Assembly: GCA_017476005.1 (NCBI GenBank) | Contig: JAFVEM010000028.1 | Coordinates: 1 to 64,000, forward strand | Length of the DNA stretch: 64,000 nucleotides | From: Selenomonadaceae bacterium | Lineage (GTDB): Bacteria; Bacillota; Negativicutes; Selenomonadales; Selenomonadaceae | Reading direction: 5' to 3' | In this document: positions 61,961 to 64,000 of the stretch, piece by piece | How positions within the stretch are numbered: position 1 is the stretch's first letter | How the letters are laid out: each line of letters begins with the position of its first letter | Notes under the pieces: generated by a model | Database searches by the model: none | What the model was told of the DNA's origin: nothing | The model's input: only the letters and a program-made list of their open reading frames with translations | Position numbers and translations under genes: made by a program

Positions 61961-62127
61961 ATCTCACCAACGCCCTCGATTATAAAGTTTTTATTTTCTC
62001 CTGTCAAGGGGCAAAAAATTTTTTTTGGAGAATTTGCGGAAAGTCGGCGCAAAAAAACAATTGCGAGAAAGCCTAAGGCTTGGTAGAATACGGGGATACA
62101 ATATTTTTTCAGGCAAGGAGAATAGCT

Positions 62128-62775
62128 GTGCGTTTACGAAGAAAACCTTGGGTGGATGAGGCGCTGGAAGAATTTTCCTCCTTTGTCTTTAGAGAAAAAG
62201 ACCTGCCGGAGGATATGCCGGGCAAGTGGCAAGAGTTGTTCCCCCACCAAGCCCCCCTGTGGGTGGAACTGGGTACCGGCAAGGGAGATTTCATCAGTCA
62301 AATGGGAGAGCTTTATCCAGAGGTGAATTTTGTGGGACTGGAGGCGGCGCCGACGGTTATTTATGCCGCTGCTCGGAAAGTGGCCGCGAAGGGGCTTAAC
62401 AATGCGCGACTGCTCATCTTTGACATCAATAATTTGGAACAGCTGTTTGCCCCCCAAGAGATAGACCGCCTGTATATCAATTTTTGCGACCCTTGGCCGA
62501 AACGCCGCCACGCCAAACGGCGGCTGACCCACGCCGACTTTTTGGCCAAATACCAAAAACTCCTAACAAAGGGCGGCGAGCTTCATTTTAAGACCGATAA
62601 CCGCCCCCTCTTTGACTTCTCTTTGGGCGAATTTCGCAAGGTAGGGGCAAAAATAAAAAATCTTACTTACGACCTTCACGCCGAAAATCCCACGGACAAC
62701 ATCGAAACGGAGTACGAACGCAAGTTCAGCGCCTTGGGCGAGAAAATAAACCGCTGTGAGGTGGTGTTTACCTAA
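62128..62775 (+). CDS. trmB: tRNA (guanine-46-N7)-methyltransferase
   Basis: About 215 residues. RLRRKPWVDEALEEFSSFVF, WVELGTGKGDFISQMGELYP (SAM motif), FVGLEAAPTVIYAAARKV, INFCDPWPKRRHAKRRLTH (catalytic region) and HFKTDNRPLFDFSL, TEYERKF. Makes m7G46. GTG 62128 lies 7 nt after AAGGAG; the frame back to 62080 has no ribosome site. The stop overlaps the next gene's ATG (TAATG). Confidence 0.95.
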   Translation: MRLRRKPWVDEALEEFSSFVFREKDLPEDMPGKWQELFPHQAPLWVELGTGKGDFISQMGELYPEVNFVGLEAAPTVIYAAARKVAAKGLNNARLLIFDINNLEQLFAPQEIDRLYINFCDPWPKRRHAKRRLTHADFLAKYQKLLTKGGELHFKTDNRPLFDFSLGEFRKVGAKIKNLTYDLHAENPTDNIETEYERKFSALGEKINRCEVVFT

Positions 62776-64000
62776 TGCCGAAAACGCGAGAAGAACTGAC
62801 CCAGAGGAGATTTTGGAACAATGACATGGAGGCCATCATCGGCATCATGGTGGTGCTTATCGTCTTGGGAACCATCAATGTCTTTAGTTCCAGTTTTATC
62901 CTTTCTGAAGCAGAGTACAACAGTCCCTATTTCTTTTTGCAACGTCACCTGCTGAATTTAGCCGTGGGGACGGTGTTCTTCATCTTTTGCGCCGTGGTCA
63001 TCGACTATCACGAATGGCGTCGTACCATGCCGCTGATCCTCTTGGTGACTATCGGCGCGCTTATCCTTGTGCTCATTATCGGCCCGCCGGTGAACGGCGC
63101 CAGACGCTGGCTCCCCTTGGTGGTGGTACAGGTGCAACCGGCGGAAATCGCCAAATTGGTTTCCATTATGCTGGCCGCATCCTATCTCTCGGTGCAGGTG
63201 AAGCAGGGGCGAGGCATTGATCTCCTCAATTTGCAAACAGGACTCATCGGGGTGATGTTTTTCCTGACGGAGAAAGAACCGGACATGGGGACGGCCTGCG
63301 TCATCTTGGGGGTGCCGCTCCTGATGGCGGTGGTGTGCGGTTTGCGCCGGGATAAGATTTATTTGCTCTCTGCCGCCGTGGTGGTAGGCGTTGTCGGTAT
63401 GATTTTCCTGCAACCTTATCGCTTGGAGCGAGTGAAGGTCACATGGGATCCTTGGTCGGACGCGCAAAACGTAGGGTATCAGACGGTGCAATCCCTGTCG
63501 GCCATCGGTTCCGGCGAAGTTTTTGGCATGGGACTGGGGGTTGGTGTCAGTAAATATGACTACCTGCCGGAGGCGCACACGGATTTTGCCTTCGCTATCT
63601 TTTGCCAAGAAAACGGCTTTATCGGCGCCTTGTTTGTATTTCTGTTGTACGCGGCGCTTATTATTTACGCTGCCAGAGTGTCCCGACGTGCCGTGGATGA
63701 ATATGGACAGATTTTGGCCATGGGGATTTTGCTCTTAATCAGCGGTCAGGCCATCGCCAACCTTTTAATGGTGGGGGGAGCCTTTCCCGTGGTGGGGGTA
63801 CCCTTGCCCTTTATCAGCTACGGCGGCACTTCTCTCATGGTGAGTATGGGTGCCATGGGGATTTTAATTAACATTGGCGTCAAAGGTGACCGTGCCAGAC
63901 GAGAACAGGAGCTAAAGGAGCTGGAAGAACTGGAAGAGGCTGAGGAGAAGGAGGAAAGGGAGCGTCTCCCGGAGTATCATCCTCCCAAGTTCCGACTGCT
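62775..64000 (+). CDS. FtsW/RodA/SpoVE (SEDS) family protein, 3'-truncated by window end
   Basis: About 408 residues are visible with no stop. Around ten membrane helices, NGARRWLPLVVVQVQPAEIA, WDPWSDAQNVGYQTVQSLSA, LPEAHTDFAFAIFCQENGFI and VPLPFISYGGTSLMVSMGAM are the SEDS landmarks. The visible C-terminus is a charged Glu/Arg helix (ELKELEELEEAEEKEERE). A second SEDS protein besides RodA at 41307; by family logic a septal or spare peptidoglycan polymerase. ATG overlaps the trmB stop. Confidence 0.92.
   Translation, partial: MPKTREELTQRRFWNNDMEAIIGIMVVLIVLGTINVFSSSFILSEAEYNSPYFFLQRHLLNLAVGTVFFIFCAVVIDYHEWRRTMPLILLVTIGALILVLIIGPPVNGARRWLPLVVVQVQPAEIAKLVSIMLAASYLSVQVKQGRGIDLLNLQTGLIGVMFFLTEKEPDMGTACVILGVPLLMAVVCGLRRDKIYLLSAAVVVGVVGMIFLQPYRLERVKVTWDPWSDAQNVGYQTVQSLSAIGSGEVFGMGLGVGVSKYDYLPEAHTDFAFAIFCQENGFIGALFVFLLYAALIIYAARVSRRAVDEYGQILAMGILLLISGQAIANLLMVGGAFPVVGVPLPFISYGGTSLMVSMGAMGILINIGVKGDRARREQELKELEELEEAEEKEERERLPEYHPPKFRL

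Noticed and set aside
1-64000. CRISPR array, rRNA operon, prophage or retron
   Set aside because: No regularly spaced repeats, no rRNA sequence, and no capsid, terminase or reverse transcriptase genes were seen.

Overview
The window looks like chromosome from a diderm Firmicute of the class Negativicutes (Selenomonas / Phascolarctobacterium / Acidaminococcus type). Firmicute-style gene order (mreB-mreC-mreD-mrdA-minC-minD-minE-rodA, prmA-rsmE-mtaB, trmK-nif3) occurs together with outer-membrane-type features: a secreted protein with a two-partner-secretion (TPS) domain, GDP-heptose genes and a Wzx/Wzy-type polysaccharide locus. The genus cannot be fixed from sequence alone. Housekeeping parts have a balanced GC content; the central polysaccharide genes (about 8.5-24 kb) and the restriction-modification island (45-48.8 kb) are visibly more AT-rich.

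Layout. 1-5.6 kb: start of a polysaccharide locus on the + strand (chain-length protein, sugar-1-P transferase, HddC, HddA, GalE, GmhA). 5.6-24.8 kb: variable part of the same locus, with eight glycosyltransferase-like genes (GT4, GT2, three GT32, DUF6625), an FAD mutase-like protein, an EpsG-type polymerase, a pyruvyl transferase with its F420-dehydrogenase-like partner, a Wzx flippase and a DUF1919 gene that is out of frame at a run of nine G. Minus-strand selfish or defence-like modules are inserted in it (Rpn nuclease, AbrB/PIN toxin-antitoxin, AAA-ATPase/nuclease), and three scraps of deleted glycosyltransferases remain. 25-27.2 kb: a truncated Rpn gene and a tandemly duplicated GNAT/antitoxin pair. 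27.3-34.8 kb: ridA, TPS/GLUG exoprotein, cobQ, solitary tyrosine integrase, recQ, a coiled-coil repeat protein. 35-42.4 kb: cell shape and division-site operon. 42.5-52.3 kb: minus-strand genes (solute-binding protein, mtaB, rsmE, prmA, serA) interrupted by a two-methyltransferase restriction-modification island bounded by a 103-bp duplication of the rsmE 3' end. 52.4-64 kb: RelB/YoeB-like toxin-antitoxin, PAS-GGDEF-EAL protein, amino-acid-binding lipoprotein, aldo/keto reductase, leuS, a small-peptide/MITE region duplicated from the nif3 3' end, nif3, trmK, tRNA-Asn, trmB and a 3'-truncated ftsW-like gene.

Functionally the first 25 kb builds a heteropolysaccharide: WbaP-type initiation on undecaprenyl phosphate, GDP-heptose and UDP-galactose supply, assembly by the glycosyltransferases, Wzx export, EpsG-type polymerisation and Wzz length control, with pyruvyl and DUF1919 modifications. 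The most distinctive signals are: (1) strong internal ribosome sites at the same place in three Rpn-family loci, predicting intragenic C-terminal tail proteins; (2) the probable poly-G phase switch in the DUF1919 gene; (3) two places where a gene's 3' end is duplicated around inserted DNA (rsmE and nif3); (4) the GNAT toxin-antitoxin duplication with conserved ends and diverged middles; and (5) a 184-bp MITE-like element beside a 32-residue hydrophobic peptide gene.
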